Assembly: GCF_017104965.1 (NCBI RefSeq)
Contig: NZ_JAAGPR010000040.1
Coordinates: 1-64,000, forward strand
Direction of reading: 5' to 3'
Source: Paraburkholderia sp. Ac-20340
GTDB lineage: Bacteria > Pseudomonadota > Gammaproteobacteria > Burkholderiales > Burkholderiaceae
DNA length: 64,000 bases
The translations under genes were made by a program, and so were the position numbers. Within the stretch, counting starts at the first letter, position 1. Every line of letters starts with the position of its first letter. Under the pieces are notes generated by a model that saw only the letters and a list, made by a program, of their open reading frames with translations, was not told where the DNA came from and did not search any database. Below, piece after piece: positions 26,281-35,698 of the stretch.

Positions 26281-27611
26281 GCTTCCATCCTGCCAAAGTG
26301 AAGCGTGGCCGAAATCAGATACACAGCGATCGAGACCACCGGGCTGATCGACGAAAAAATCACGACGCGAGCGATCGTATCGATGGGCATGAATGCAAGC
26401 AGAACCGCCTGAAACGCGAGCGTCACAACCACCTGAATCCACGAAGACGCGACCCATGCTCTCGACATATTCAGCGAATAAAGCAACGCTTCGATGACAT
26501 AGAGTGCAGCCGAGCCGAGAATCAAAAGCAGTTCGCCATGCAGACCCGCATACTGCCCGCCGAGCACCGACAACACCACACCGGGAAACAGCCATGCTGC
26601 ACCGAGCAATATCGCGATCAGAACCAGAAACGCCGAAACCGCCAGCACATACTTGCGCAGCATGTCAGCCTTGTCTTTCAATACGGCGAAACGCGGCATG
26701 AGAATACTGGAAAACAATGACTGCGTGACCATCAGCAATGCGGAAATACGTCCGAGCGCACCCAGTTGCGCAACCTGCGTCGCGCTGCCGAAATAGCCGA
26801 GCAACAACACGTTGAGCTGGCCTTGAATGCAGAAGTAAATCGATGCGGGCGCCTGGCGTCGCGCGACCTTCGAGAACTCCGCACGAACCGTGTCGAGCGG
26901 ATAATGCGTATCCTGATCTGCAATATCGTAGCGGCGGCGTATCGTCCAGGCCTGCCAGGCGATGGCGATCAGCGCGGCAAGCAGCGCCGTAATCGTATTC
27001 GCCGAGACCAGCAAGGCGGCCAGCAAAACGAGGCGTATTGCAGCGCCGGAAATCGTGATCTGCTGTAGCGACTTGAGATCCTGTTCGAGCTTGGGCAGTA
27101 CCGAAAGCAGACTGAAGTTGAGCTGAAAAAATGTCACGGCTAACACACAAACCATGATCGCCGCAGCAGCTGGCCACGAAGCCTGCGACCTTGTCAGCAG
27201 AAAAACGCCCGCGCCAAACACCACGGCACCGAATAACGCAAAGAACTTCGTGCGCGCTTCGTAAGCCACGGCGAACAGCCGGTTGACCTTGGGACGGTCG
27301 GGCCACAGCCGCCCCGCGAGACTCAAGAGCGCCGCGCCCACGCCCATATCGCCAAGTACGATACCCGCGCCCAGCATGGTGGTGGCAATCGTGTACCACG
27401 CATACTCATGCACCGTGAGCGCACGCACCACCCAGATGCCGCCAACGAAATTAAGGCCTTGCACCACGGCCTCGCGCGAAAGAAACTTCGCGACAAATAC
27501 CGGCAATCCGCCTGAACTACGCAGCGCACGCAGACGCGAAGCGCGCGGCGCGGCCACATCGTCTGAAACGTAGCGTGCCTCGTTTGGGCTTTCACTGCTG
27601 GGCGTGCTCAT
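26277..27611 (-). CDS. wzx: Polysaccharide flippase, Wzx/MATE-like
   Basis: A 444-aa protein with about 12 hydrophobic helices after a ~35-residue soluble N terminus. FLSREAVVQGLNFVGGIWVV and AWYTIATTMLGAGIVLGDMG match the start of Wzx/polysaccharide-transport (MOP superfamily) proteins. It should flip lipid-linked EPS repeat units across the inner membrane. It starts the downstream part of the cluster and overlaps the acetyltransferase by ATGA. Confidence 0.85.
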   Translation of the reverse strand: MSTPSSESPNEARYVSDDVAAPRASRLRALRSSGGLPVFVAKFLSREAVVQGLNFVGGIWVVRALTVHEYAWYTIATTMLGAGIVLGDMGVGAALLSLAGRLWPDRPKVNRLFAVAYEARTKFFALFGAVVFGAGVFLLTRSQASWPAAAAIMVCVLAVTFFQLNFSLLSVLPKLEQDLKSLQQITISGAAIRLVLLAALLVSANTITALLAALIAIAWQAWTIRRRYDIADQDTHYPLDTVRAEFSKVARRQAPASIYFCIQGQLNVLLLGYFGSATQVAQLGALGRISALLMVTQSLFSSILMPRFAVLKDKADMLRKYVLAVSAFLVLIAILLGAAWLFPGVVLSVLGGQYAGLHGELLLILGSAALYVIEALLYSLNMSRAWVASSWIQVVVTLAFQAVLLAFMPIDTIARVVIFSSISPVVSIAVYLISATLHFGRMEA

Positions 27612-27722
27612 CGTCGCGATGTTTCCCGTAAAGGGTTTGGTTTGCAGACCGGCGATGCCTATAATCTGTTCGGTCGGCTCAGGTTCCTGCTCAACGCCTC
27701 ACTTACAATCATTCGGACTACG

Positions 27723-28130
27723 ATGAAACATTCGATCTCATTGATGATGCTGATTGCCGGTGTAAGCGCGGCCGTGCTTTCTGGCGCCAATGCTTATGCC
27801 GCTACAACGGCCAGTTCTACTCGCACCGATGCACAGACAGCGCGCGACTCATCGGCATCGGATTCGACCTCGAACAACAGCGGCCTCGCTACCGAAGACG
27901 CCTCGCGCGCCAGCGAGCAACAACTGCTGGGACTGCCACGCGTGCCGAAAGACACCAACCTCAGCGCTCCCGATGACAGCAGCGCCGCTGTCACGCGCGT
28001 CGCGCTACGCCGGTCGGCAACGTCGTCGGCCTCGGCTTCCACGAAGCACGGCGGCGTCTTCGCCAATCCCTTCCCCGCATCGATTTATCCGGCAGATTCC
28101 AGCGGCACCGTCTACCAGAGCCCCTGGTAA
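27723..28130 (+). CDS. Small Ser/Thr-rich exported protein of unknown function
   Basis: A 135-aa protein with a clear signal peptide (MKHSISLMMLIAGVSAAVLS, then GANAYAA). The mature part is rich in Ser, Thr, Ala and Asp (SSASDSTSNNSG) and ends NPFPASIYPADSSGTVYQSP, a tail style common in small Burkholderiaceae exported proteins. The ATG at 27723 gives the signal peptide; a longer start at 27642 would not. It lies on the opposite strand inside the EPS locus, between the second acetyltransferase and wzx. Function unknown. Confidence 0.65.
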   Translation: MKHSISLMMLIAGVSAAVLSGANAYAATTASSTRTDAQTARDSSASDSTSNNSGLATEDASRASEQQLLGLPRVPKDTNLSAPDDSSAAVTRVALRRSATSSASASTKHGGVFANPFPASIYPADSSGTVYQSPW

Positions 28131-28140
28131 GCACGCCGCG

Positions 28141-28695
28141 TCACGCCGTCTGCGGCACGCGCCGCCGCACCGGCTGGCACGGATGGCCGAAGCACACCAT
28201 GCCTTCGGGCATATCGGCGAACACGCTGCTGCGTGCCCCCACAATCGCACCCCGCCCGATTGTCACGCCTGGCCCGACGAACACATCCGAGGCCACCCAC
28301 GCCTGATCGGCCACGCGAATATCGCGGGCGCGAATCGGAAAATTTTCGACGGTGGCGTCGTGATCGCCCGCACACAGATAACAGCCCTGCGAGACCACTG
28401 CATGATCGCCGATGGTGATTTCGCCAAGGCTATAGAGCACGGCGTTATCGCCCACCCATGCGTAATCGCCAATGCTGACCTTCCACGGATACGTTATCGT
28501 CACCGAAGGCCGGATCACCGTGTTGCGGCCCACATTCGCACCGAAGCGGCGCAGCAGCCACGCACGAAATCCATAAGCGAATTGCGGCGAGGGTTTGAAT
28601 AGCAGCGCCTCGACGATCCACCAGCACTGCACGAACCATTTCGAACGTCCGCGAAAGCCGGCAGGCATGCTGAACTGCGAGAGATCCTGATACAT
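28141..28695 (-). CDS. WcaF-like hexapeptide acetyltransferase (2)
   Basis: A 184-aa acetyltransferase of the WcaF/colanic-acid type. The N terminus has FRGRSKWFVQCWWIVEALLF, typical of this subgroup, then hexapeptide repeats (NTVIRPSVTITYPWKVSIGD), YAWVGDNAVLYSLGEITIGD and VVSQGCYLCAGDHD. His in GDHD is the usual catalytic position. The start at 28695 (MYQDLSQF) has GGAG upstream; an ATG at 28707 adds four residues. It ends the upstream run of EPS genes. Confidence 0.87.
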   Translation of the reverse strand: MYQDLSQFSMPAGFRGRSKWFVQCWWIVEALLFKPSPQFAYGFRAWLLRRFGANVGRNTVIRPSVTITYPWKVSIGDYAWVGDNAVLYSLGEITIGDHAVVSQGCYLCAGDHDATVENFPIRARDIRVADQAWVASDVFVGPGVTIGRGAIVGARSSVFADMPEGMVCFGHPCQPVRRRVPQTA

Positions 28696-28722
28696 GGCGC
28701 ACTCCACTCGGGTCTGGGGAAA

Positions 28723-29874
28723 TCAGGCAAAACGCTCGACGGCGTCGATCAAACCATGCGCCATCGCCTTGACCGTGAAGTGCGATTCGTAGAGCGATTG
28801 CGCGCGTACTTTCATGCGCTCCTTGTCGCCGAGTTTCAGGCGCAGCCAGCGATCGAGACTATGTTCGACGCCGTCGACGGTGTCGTCGCTCACAAAACCG
28901 GCCTCGTTTTCCAGCACTTCGCGCCAGATATTCACCTTGTTCGTGATGAGTACCGGCAACTGGCAAGCCAACGCTTCCGCAATCACAATGCCGAAATTTT
29001 CCTGATGCGAAGGCAGCACGAAGACATCGCTCGCATAGAACGCGGCCCACTTTTCATTGCCTTCCAGCATGCCGGTCCAGGTGATGCGTTCGCTCATACC
29101 CAGTTCGCTCGCGCGGGCGCGCAGACGCTCGCCCAGATTGCCGCTCTCGGGGCCGGCCACCACGAGATGCCAGTCAGGATGCGCCTGCGCGCGGCGTGCG
29201 AATGCCTCGATCAGCAGATCGCAGCCTTTCTTCGGATGCACACGGCTCAGAAACAGCATGAGTCGTTTGCCGCGCAAATGCGGATGCGCCGCAAAAAAGG
29301 CATCGCGCAGCGATTCGCCCTGTAGCGGCGGACTCGCCGTGCCGCACGGCACCACATGTTCATTCGCGCGATACAGCCAGAACGAATCGCGCGAAAGCAG
29401 GCGCTCCTCTTCGCTCGTGAACAACACGGCGCAGGCGTCGCGCAGCAAGCGATATTCGGACCACGGCCAATAGAGCCACTTCTTCAAATGCTTGAGCGGA
29501 TACGTGCGCTTGAACCACGGATCGAGCATGCCGTGCGTGAAGACGAAATACGGCGCGCGCGAGCGACGCAGCGCACGCCACGCGCCAAAGCTGTGGTATT
29601 GCCAGAGACCGTTGATGATCACGGCGTCGTAACGTTGCGCATTCGCGCGCAGCCACGGCACGAGCCGCGAGTTATAGCGGTAGTGCCCCGCCGATGGCCC
29701 GATCGCATGCACCGGCAGCGAAAACGCGGCGACATGCACGTCGCCCGGATCATCGAGCGACAGCACATCGACGGTATGGCCCGCCGCGCAAAGATAGGCG
29801 CCCGACTGGCGCACCGCTTCCACGGTGCCGCCAAGCAAGGGATTCGTCGATGGCAGGATATGCAAAATCTTCAT
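28723..29874 (-). CDS. Glycosyltransferase family 4 (1)
   Basis: A 383-aa GT-B retaining glycosyltransferase. The N terminus KILHILPSTNPLLGGTVEAV is the acceptor-side Rossmann start; RLMLFLSRVHPKKGCDLLIE opens the donor domain; SHQENFGIVIAEALACQLPV carries the E-x7-E motif. It overlaps the preceding transferase by ATGA. Donor and linkage cannot be read from sequence. Confidence 0.9.
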   Translation of the reverse strand: MKILHILPSTNPLLGGTVEAVRQSGAYLCAAGHTVDVLSLDDPGDVHVAAFSLPVHAIGPSAGHYRYNSRLVPWLRANAQRYDAVIINGLWQYHSFGAWRALRRSRAPYFVFTHGMLDPWFKRTYPLKHLKKWLYWPWSEYRLLRDACAVLFTSEEERLLSRDSFWLYRANEHVVPCGTASPPLQGESLRDAFFAAHPHLRGKRLMLFLSRVHPKKGCDLLIEAFARRAQAHPDWHLVVAGPESGNLGERLRARASELGMSERITWTGMLEGNEKWAAFYASDVFVLPSHQENFGIVIAEALACQLPVLITNKVNIWREVLENEAGFVSDDTVDGVEHSLDRWLRLKLGDKERMKVRAQSLYESHFTVKAMAHGLIDAVERFA

Positions 29875-31022
29875 GCGTGAGTCCCTATGGATTCCTCATG
29901 AGTGACAATCGGCCTTGTTGCATCGAGGCCAATCGCGGCAATGAGTTTGCGGGTCATCTCTTCATGGGTAAAACGCGTGGCGTTGTCGAGACCTGCCAGC
30001 GTCATGCGCTCGAAGTTCGCGCGATCCACCAGTTCCGCCGCGCGCGCCGAATCGGCAGGATCGAAATAGACGGCGGCCGCGCCGCCCACTTCCGGCAACG
30101 GATCGATACCGGCGGCAAACACCGGGCATCCGCAGGCCTGTGCTTCGATCACCGGCCAGCCAAAGCCCTCGTTCAGCGACGGAAAAATCATCGCCTGCGC
30201 GCCCGAATACAGCGCAACAAGCAGCGCATGCGGAGCGTCTTCCACCACCTGAACGCGCGAGCCGAACCCGCCGCTGGCGATCACCTCGCGCATCGCCGCA
30301 TCGGGCGGCGGCCCGACGAACACCAGTTGCGCATCGGCGAAACGCGGCTTACGCAGCAGATGTTCGAAGATGCGCGCGACCGCCACGCGATTCTTGCGCG
30401 GATGGTCGGAACCCACGTGCAGGAAATAAGGCCGCTCGCCGAGCGCGCCATGGCCGTTCGAGCCCAACGTCGCGCGCCACGCGGGATCGGGTTGAAAAGC
30501 GCTATGCAGGGCATTGAGCACCACCGACGTGCGCGACGCAACATCGGCGCGCAACGCCAGCAGATGCGTGCGCGTGAGATCGGACACGCAAACGATACGC
30601 CGCGCGCGCCCGATACCGTGATAATTGAGCGCCTGCAGCACCTTGCCGGTAAACCCCGTGTGCCAGCCCTCGACCAGCCCACGCGCCGCCTGAATCGCAA
30701 TGACGTCGTGGCAGGTGACGCTGCTGCGTTCGCGCGGCAGCCAGAACAGATACATGCCGTTCGAGTGATCGCACACATGCGTGCGGTCGAAGCGGCGCGC
30801 GGCGCGTGCCAGTGAAAACGGAAAGAGCACGAACTTGTCGATATAGCCAATCCACTTCGCAAGCCCGGATACCGAAGCCTGCGAGCGCAGCAACACCGCG
30901 CGCGGCGCCATGAACTCCACCTCCACGCCGGCCGCGCGCAAGCCGCCCAGCACCATCTGCGAATAGGCCTGCATGCTTTTCTGGCCATCGGCGGGATAGT
31001 TGCCTACCAGCAGCACTTTCAT
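29871..31022 (-). CDS. Glycosyltransferase family 4 (2)
   Basis: A 383-aa GT-B enzyme. The start at 31022 (MKVLLVGNYPADGQKSMQAY) is set by the ATGA overlap with the polymerase stop. The donor domain has YFLHVGSDHPRKNRVAVARI and the E-x7-E motif in PSLNEGFGWPVIEAQACGCP. It is one of four linked transferases building the EPS repeat. Sugar specificity is unknown. Confidence 0.9.
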   Translation of the reverse strand: MKVLLVGNYPADGQKSMQAYSQMVLGGLRAAGVEVEFMAPRAVLLRSQASVSGLAKWIGYIDKFVLFPFSLARAARRFDRTHVCDHSNGMYLFWLPRERSSVTCHDVIAIQAARGLVEGWHTGFTGKVLQALNYHGIGRARRIVCVSDLTRTHLLALRADVASRTSVVLNALHSAFQPDPAWRATLGSNGHGALGERPYFLHVGSDHPRKNRVAVARIFEHLLRKPRFADAQLVFVGPPPDAAMREVIASGGFGSRVQVVEDAPHALLVALYSGAQAMIFPSLNEGFGWPVIEAQACGCPVFAAGIDPLPEVGGAAAVYFDPADSARAAELVDRANFERMTLAGLDNATRFTHEEMTRKLIAAIGLDATRPIVTHEESIGTHA

Positions 31023-32374
31023 GAACGCGCTCCCCAGGTCAGCATCGGATCGTCGATGGGCGCGCTTGCCGGTAGTGTCCGCGTCGAACACAAGGCCAGA
31101 CCCAGCGCGATATAGCCAAAGGCGTTCGCGCTCACCTGCCCGCTCACCGGCCACGACGACATGCCATACGCCGTGGTCGCCCACATCAGCAACGGCAAGG
31201 TCTCGCTACAACGCACGAGCCGCACCAGGCTACGCGACAGGCCAACCGCGAAAATCAGGCACTTCACCATCAGCCACGCGAAGCCAATCACACCCATTTC
31301 CAGCAGCACGCGCGCGGGCTCCGATTCCGCGAGTTCGAACGCGTTCTCGCCGGTCAGCAGCACCGAACCCGCATTGGTGCCCGCGCCCAGGCCGTGACCA
31401 ATGGCATTCATTTCTTTACGCGCGGCGAGTTCGCCCAGCAATTCGGTTTCGATGCGGCCCATCACGTCTTCATCGGCGGCCGCAGTCTGGAAGCGCTCTT
31501 GCGTGGCGGTGAGCGCGTCGCTGAACAGGCCGAGCGTGACGGCCAGCGCGATCACGGCCAAGGCCGTTCGCACGAACGATTGCATCAGCGCCTTGCCTGT
31601 TTTCGCGGCTCCAAAGCCCGCCAGCGTCTGCACGGCGAGCAACGCACCGAAGAACATGATCGATGCGCGCGAGCCGCTCACGAGCGTGGAAATCGACACG
31701 GCGATAAATGCCACCACCGCGAGCCACGCATGCCGATAAAGACGCACGCCGTTCCACACCGAACTGATCGCAATCGGCGACACCACCGCGATGAAGCACG
31801 CAAAGCCCATCGTGAAGGTGAAGGTGCCGCTCACGCGCACGATGTCGGCGGTCACGCGGAAGATCGCGTCTTCGTCGGTATCGGGCTGCACGTTGATCGG
31901 CGACGAAGGCGGCAGGACATGCTGCAGCATCACGAGCGGCGTCATCATGATGCCCAGCACGATCATGAGCCGCATCACACGCACGATTTCCTGGTTCGTG
32001 AGCGTGCACGCCATCGCCAGCGCCATCCAGAAGTACAGCAGCCAGAAACGCAGCCCGAGCAGAAACAGCACGATCGGCCCTTGCAGCACGATGATCTGGA
32101 ACAGTCCCCAACCGGCCACCACAAAAGTCCATGCAAGCAGGCATTGGGTGGCGAACGGCATCGCCGCAAAGCGGCCGCTCAACGCCGTGCGCGCGACCAG
32201 CGCGAAAGCCGCGCCATCGCGGCACAACAGCAGCGGACTCGTGAGGCCCGGCGCGATCCATTTGCGCACCGCGCCTTCGAACACCGTGACGAGAATCACG
32301 GTCAGCACGAGCAGAAAATCGAAGCGCAGCGCTTCCTGCCCGGCACGTCTGGTAGAGATCGCGGATGATCGCAT
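31019..32374 (-). CDS. wzy: O-antigen ligase/Wzy-like polysaccharide polymerase
   Basis: A 451-aa protein with about 10-12 helices. A large loop lies between helices (IGHGLGAGTNAGSVLLTGEN followed by ELAESEPARVLLEMG), matching the GxG...E..P layout of Wzy/WaaL-type polymerases. STLVSGSRASIMFFG, with its conserved-type SGSR, precedes it. It should polymerise repeat units in the periplasm together with Wzx. It overlaps the next transferase by ATGA and follows the previous one by 4 bases. Confidence 0.85.
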   Translation of the reverse strand: MRSSAISTRRAGQEALRFDFLLVLTVILVTVFEGAVRKWIAPGLTSPLLLCRDGAAFALVARTALSGRFAAMPFATQCLLAWTFVVAGWGLFQIIVLQGPIVLFLLGLRFWLLYFWMALAMACTLTNQEIVRVMRLMIVLGIMMTPLVMLQHVLPPSSPINVQPDTDEDAIFRVTADIVRVSGTFTFTMGFACFIAVVSPIAISSVWNGVRLYRHAWLAVVAFIAVSISTLVSGSRASIMFFGALLAVQTLAGFGAAKTGKALMQSFVRTALAVIALAVTLGLFSDALTATQERFQTAAADEDVMGRIETELLGELAARKEMNAIGHGLGAGTNAGSVLLTGENAFELAESEPARVLLEMGVIGFAWLMVKCLIFAVGLSRSLVRLVRCSETLPLLMWATTAYGMSSWPVSGQVSANAFGYIALGLALCSTRTLPASAPIDDPMLTWGARS

Positions 32375-32378
32375 CGGC

Positions 32379-33599
32379 TTACTCCAGCGTTTCGGCGATC
32401 AGATCGGCCACGCGCGCGCGATACGCACGCCACGTGAAATAGCGCGACGCCGCCAGCGCGCGCTCCGACGCTTCGCGTATCGAGCGGCGGTCCGCCACTT
32501 TCTCGCGCATCGACCGGTAGATCGCCTCTTCGGTCGGCTCGACCACCCAGCCGCTATCGGGAAAGCGCGTGATGACTTCGCGCGCGCCCGTCATCGTCGA
32601 CACGATGGCGGGCGTGCCGGTCGCCATCGCTTCCACCACGACCATGCCGAAGGCGTCGAAGCGCGAAGGCAGCAAAAGGCAATCGGCCTCGGCAAACAAG
32701 GCATAAAGTTCGCGTTGCGGCACGCCGGCAAGACAGCGCACGTGCGGGACCTGCTTCGCACGCGTGAGCCATTGCGGGCTTTCGCTGCCGCCGACCAGCG
32801 TGAGATCGGCGCAATGACTGTCTGCGTTCAGACGCGCGAAGGCGTCGAGTATCAGGTCGATCGACTTGCGCGACGAAAGCGTGCCCGCAAAGATGAACTG
32901 CACCGGTTTTGCCGATTCGGCGCGCCGCGCAACGCCCGCAGGCAGTTCCGCGCCCAGCAGCACGGAACGGACTTTGCGTTCGTCCACGCCGGCACGCAGA
33001 TACGTTTCGCGCGCCATGTCCGAGCAGGTAATGACCAGGTCGGCCAGTTTCACTTCTTCGTCCTTGCGGCGATTGATTTCGTCGATATAGCCGTTCGACG
33101 GCACCTCGATCAAACGCTTTGCATCTTCGTGATGCAGCGAAGGCGCGTCGAGAATGCAGGTCGCGCCTACTTCGCGCGCGGCCTTGAAGGTATGCCAGGC
33201 CGAGTTTTCGTAGCCCACAACGGCAGCGGGCTTCAACGCCCGCACCTGCTGCGCGACCCACCAGTCGAACCAGTGAAACACGCGATGCATGTAGTCGTGC
33301 CGCGTCGGCGCCGTGCGCGCGAGCGAATTCGCCCGCACCAGCATTTGCCACCAGACGGGATGGCGGCGCAGCGCTTGCGGCACTTCCGTGTCGCGCACCT
33401 TCCTGCGCCACCGTGCGGGAATGTACGAGCGGCCGCTATCGCCCTCGCAACGCACCGGCACGCCGGACCAGAAGGTCTGCAACATGCCGCGCTCGTAGAG
33501 TCCCCACGCAAGCTGATGCGAATGCTGCAAGCCCGGATGAAACACCGCGACGTTCTTGCCGCGTGCTGCTCTTGCCATAGGTCGCGCTGCCCCGTTCAT
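32379..33599 (-). CDS. Glycosyltransferase family 4 (3)
   Basis: A 406-aa GT-B enzyme. The start at 33599 (MNGAARPMARAARGKNVAVF) overlaps the upstream stop (ATGA). VAVFHPGLQHSHQLAWGLYE opens the protein; VQFIFAGTLSSRKSIDLILD opens the donor domain; PSRFDAFGMVVVEAMATGTP has Asp in place of the first Glu of E-x7-E, a known variation. It acts with its neighbours in EPS repeat assembly. Confidence 0.88.
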   Translation of the reverse strand: MNGAARPMARAARGKNVAVFHPGLQHSHQLAWGLYERGMLQTFWSGVPVRCEGDSGRSYIPARWRRKVRDTEVPQALRRHPVWWQMLVRANSLARTAPTRHDYMHRVFHWFDWWVAQQVRALKPAAVVGYENSAWHTFKAAREVGATCILDAPSLHHEDAKRLIEVPSNGYIDEINRRKDEEVKLADLVITCSDMARETYLRAGVDERKVRSVLLGAELPAGVARRAESAKPVQFIFAGTLSSRKSIDLILDAFARLNADSHCADLTLVGGSESPQWLTRAKQVPHVRCLAGVPQRELYALFAEADCLLLPSRFDAFGMVVVEAMATGTPAIVSTMTGAREVITRFPDSGWVVEPTEEAIYRSMREKVADRRSIREASERALAASRYFTWRAYRARVADLIAETLE

Positions 33600-34615
33600 G
33601 ACGTGATCTCCACGATCTTTTCGATGAGTTGAGCGCTGCGGGCATGCTCCGCGAACACGCGTGCGCCGATGGCCGCCGATGTCGTATCGAGCGTGTCGCC
33701 CGCTTCGCGAAACGCATTGCGCGTGAGGAAATGCTGCTCGGGCAGCGGATAAAACGTCGGCACCGGATAGTTGCCGACGCCGTCGAAAATCGACACCGGC
33801 GCGACGCCATGGCAGGCATAGGCTGCATACACCCCGGATTTCGATGCCTGTCCCCAAGGCGTATTGAAGAAGCCCCATTTCGCGCGCATCAGCAATTGCG
33901 AAATCGCCTCGGAAGGCATCGGACCGCTTCTTTCGAAGGGCCAGGGCTGCAATGCCTGTTCCACGCTATCGAGCCACGGGCCGCCGCTGCCCACATCGAT
34001 CACGCGTTCGATATGGCCACGCCCGAGTTGCTCGGCAAGCGCGGGCAGCGCTTCGCGATAGATCTCTTCGCGCGTGCGCGCCGAGCCGAATACCACCGCG
34101 ATATCTTCGCGTTCGCGCCAGGCGCTTACCGAATCGGGCTCGCCTACGTTAGAAAAAGTGGGCGAATAGATCGCGCGCTCGCCCATGCGTTCGACGCCCC
34201 ATGTATAGGCCCAATCGGTATTGAAGAACGCGTAATCGGCCAGTTCCGCCACGCGTTCGCAGATACGCCGCTGCATCGGCGCGAGCCAGTACGCACTCGA
34301 CAATCCGCGCGCGACCAGCACCCAAAGCTCGTGAAAATAGACCACCACTTTCACGCCACGCGCGCGCGCCGCATCGACGAATGCCGGCAGCCATAGCGGC
34401 ACGCCTTTGCGACTGAAACCGTAGATCGACAGTTGCAGGATCCATACGTCGCCGGGCACCACCGGCACCGTGCGCGCCGCGGCGCGATTGGGCACGGCGT
34501 AACGCTGTGCATCACGCTGGCGCTCGCGCAACAAGCGCACGAGCACGCCCGAGTGATCGGAAACGCCGCAACCGTGTTCCTTGATTTCCGGTTGAACGAT
34601 GCGAAAGCTGGTCAT
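33596..34615 (-). CDS. Putative glycosyltransferase (4), divergent
   Basis: A 339-aa protein. GDVWILQLSIYGFSRKGVPL and KVVVYFHELWVLVARGLSSA suggest a GT-B N-terminal domain. VVFGSARTREEIYREALPAL starts a second domain, and GFFNTPWGQASKSGVYAAYA replaces the usual E-x7-E segment. A similar arrangement occurs in unclassified EPS transferases. Operon position and ATGA overlap support a transferase role; catalytic residues cannot be named. Confidence 0.68.
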   Translation of the reverse strand: MTSFRIVQPEIKEHGCGVSDHSGVLVRLLRERQRDAQRYAVPNRAAARTVPVVPGDVWILQLSIYGFSRKGVPLWLPAFVDAARARGVKVVVYFHELWVLVARGLSSAYWLAPMQRRICERVAELADYAFFNTDWAYTWGVERMGERAIYSPTFSNVGEPDSVSAWREREDIAVVFGSARTREEIYREALPALAEQLGRGHIERVIDVGSGGPWLDSVEQALQPWPFERSGPMPSEAISQLLMRAKWGFFNTPWGQASKSGVYAAYACHGVAPVSIFDGVGNYPVPTFYPLPEQHFLTRNAFREAGDTLDTTSAAIGARVFAEHARSAQLIEKIVEITS

Positions 34616-34671
34616 GGTGACGACGTCCTTGCGTTCGACTCTCGTGGTGGTCCTGCTTCGGGCTTCAGGCT

Positions 34672-35676
34672 TCAGGCGTTGGCGAATCCGCGCACGGGCA
34701 TCGCTTCGACCTGCGTGCCCAGGAAGGCCGCATAGGCGCGTGCAAGCCCATCCACCAGCGCGACCGTCGGCTGCCAGCCCAGCGCTCGCAGGCGCGCGCT
34801 ATTCATGAGCTTGCGCGGCGTGCCATCGGGCTTCGATGCGTCGAATTCCACCTGACCGTCGTAATCGACGACGCCAGCAATGGTTTGTGCAAGTTCGGCG
34901 ATCGTCACGTCGCTCCCGAAACCCACGTTGATATGGCTTTGCATCGGCGCCGTGCATTGCTCGTAGACCGCGCGATCCATCTCCATCACATAGACGCTCG
35001 CGGCCGCCATATCGTCCACATAGAGGAATTCGCGACGCGGACGCCCCGAGCCCCACACCTGCACCGCGCGATCGCCGTTGCTGCGCGCCTCGTGAAAACG
35101 GCGGATCAGCGCGGGCACGACATGGCTCGTCTGCATCGTGTAGTTATCGCCGGGACCATAGAGATTGGTCGGCATCACGCTGCGATAGTCGGTGCCGTGC
35201 GACGCGCCGAACTGCCGGTTGTAGCTCTCGCACAGCTTGATGCCGGCGATCTTCGCAATCGCATAAGGCTCGTTGGTCGGCTCCAGCTTGCCGGTGAGCA
35301 GCGCGCCTTCGTCGATGGGTTGCTCGGCGAACTTCGGATAGATGCAGCTCGAACCGAGAAAAAGCAGGCGTTGCACACCCGCGCGCCACGCTTCATGAAT
35401 CACGTTCGCTTCGATCATCAGGTTCTGATAAATGAAATCGGCGGGATAGTGATCGTTGGCGAAAATGCCGCCGACTTTTGCAGCAGCCAGATAGACTTCT
35501 TCGATGGCTTCGTCGCGAAAGAAAGCACGCACGGCGTCCTGACTCGTGAGATCGAGTTCCGCGTGCGTGCGCGTCACCAGTTCGACGTCGGGGCGCAGCG
35601 CCAGAATGCGTGCGATAGCGGCGCCCACCATGCCGCGATGTCCCGCTACATAGACTCGTTTGCGTTTGTTCTGCAT
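34672..35676 (-). CDS. fcl: GDP-L-fucose synthase
   Basis: A 334-aa epimerase/reductase that converts GDP-4-keto-6-deoxy-mannose to GDP-L-fucose. It has the NADP motif GHRGMVG (12-18), FLGSSCIYPK (Ser109, Cys111), the YxxxK pair Tyr138/Lys142 and the family-typical YGPGDNYTMQTSHVVPALIR. These match E. coli Fcl more closely than the GDP-rhamnose-forming reductases. The start at 35676 (MQNKRKRVYV) has AAGGAG upstream; the open frame extends further but overlaps gmd. It sits directly after gmd. Confidence 0.93.
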   Translation of the reverse strand: MQNKRKRVYVAGHRGMVGAAIARILALRPDVELVTRTHAELDLTSQDAVRAFFRDEAIEEVYLAAAKVGGIFANDHYPADFIYQNLMIEANVIHEAWRAGVQRLLFLGSSCIYPKFAEQPIDEGALLTGKLEPTNEPYAIAKIAGIKLCESYNRQFGASHGTDYRSVMPTNLYGPGDNYTMQTSHVVPALIRRFHEARSNGDRAVQVWGSGRPRREFLYVDDMAAASVYVMEMDRAVYEQCTAPMQSHINVGFGSDVTIAELAQTIAGVVDYDGQVEFDASKPDGTPRKLMNSARLRALGWQPTVALVDGLARAYAAFLGTQVEAMPVRGFANA

Positions 35677-35698
35677 GATCGGCTCCTTGCCGTTGCAC

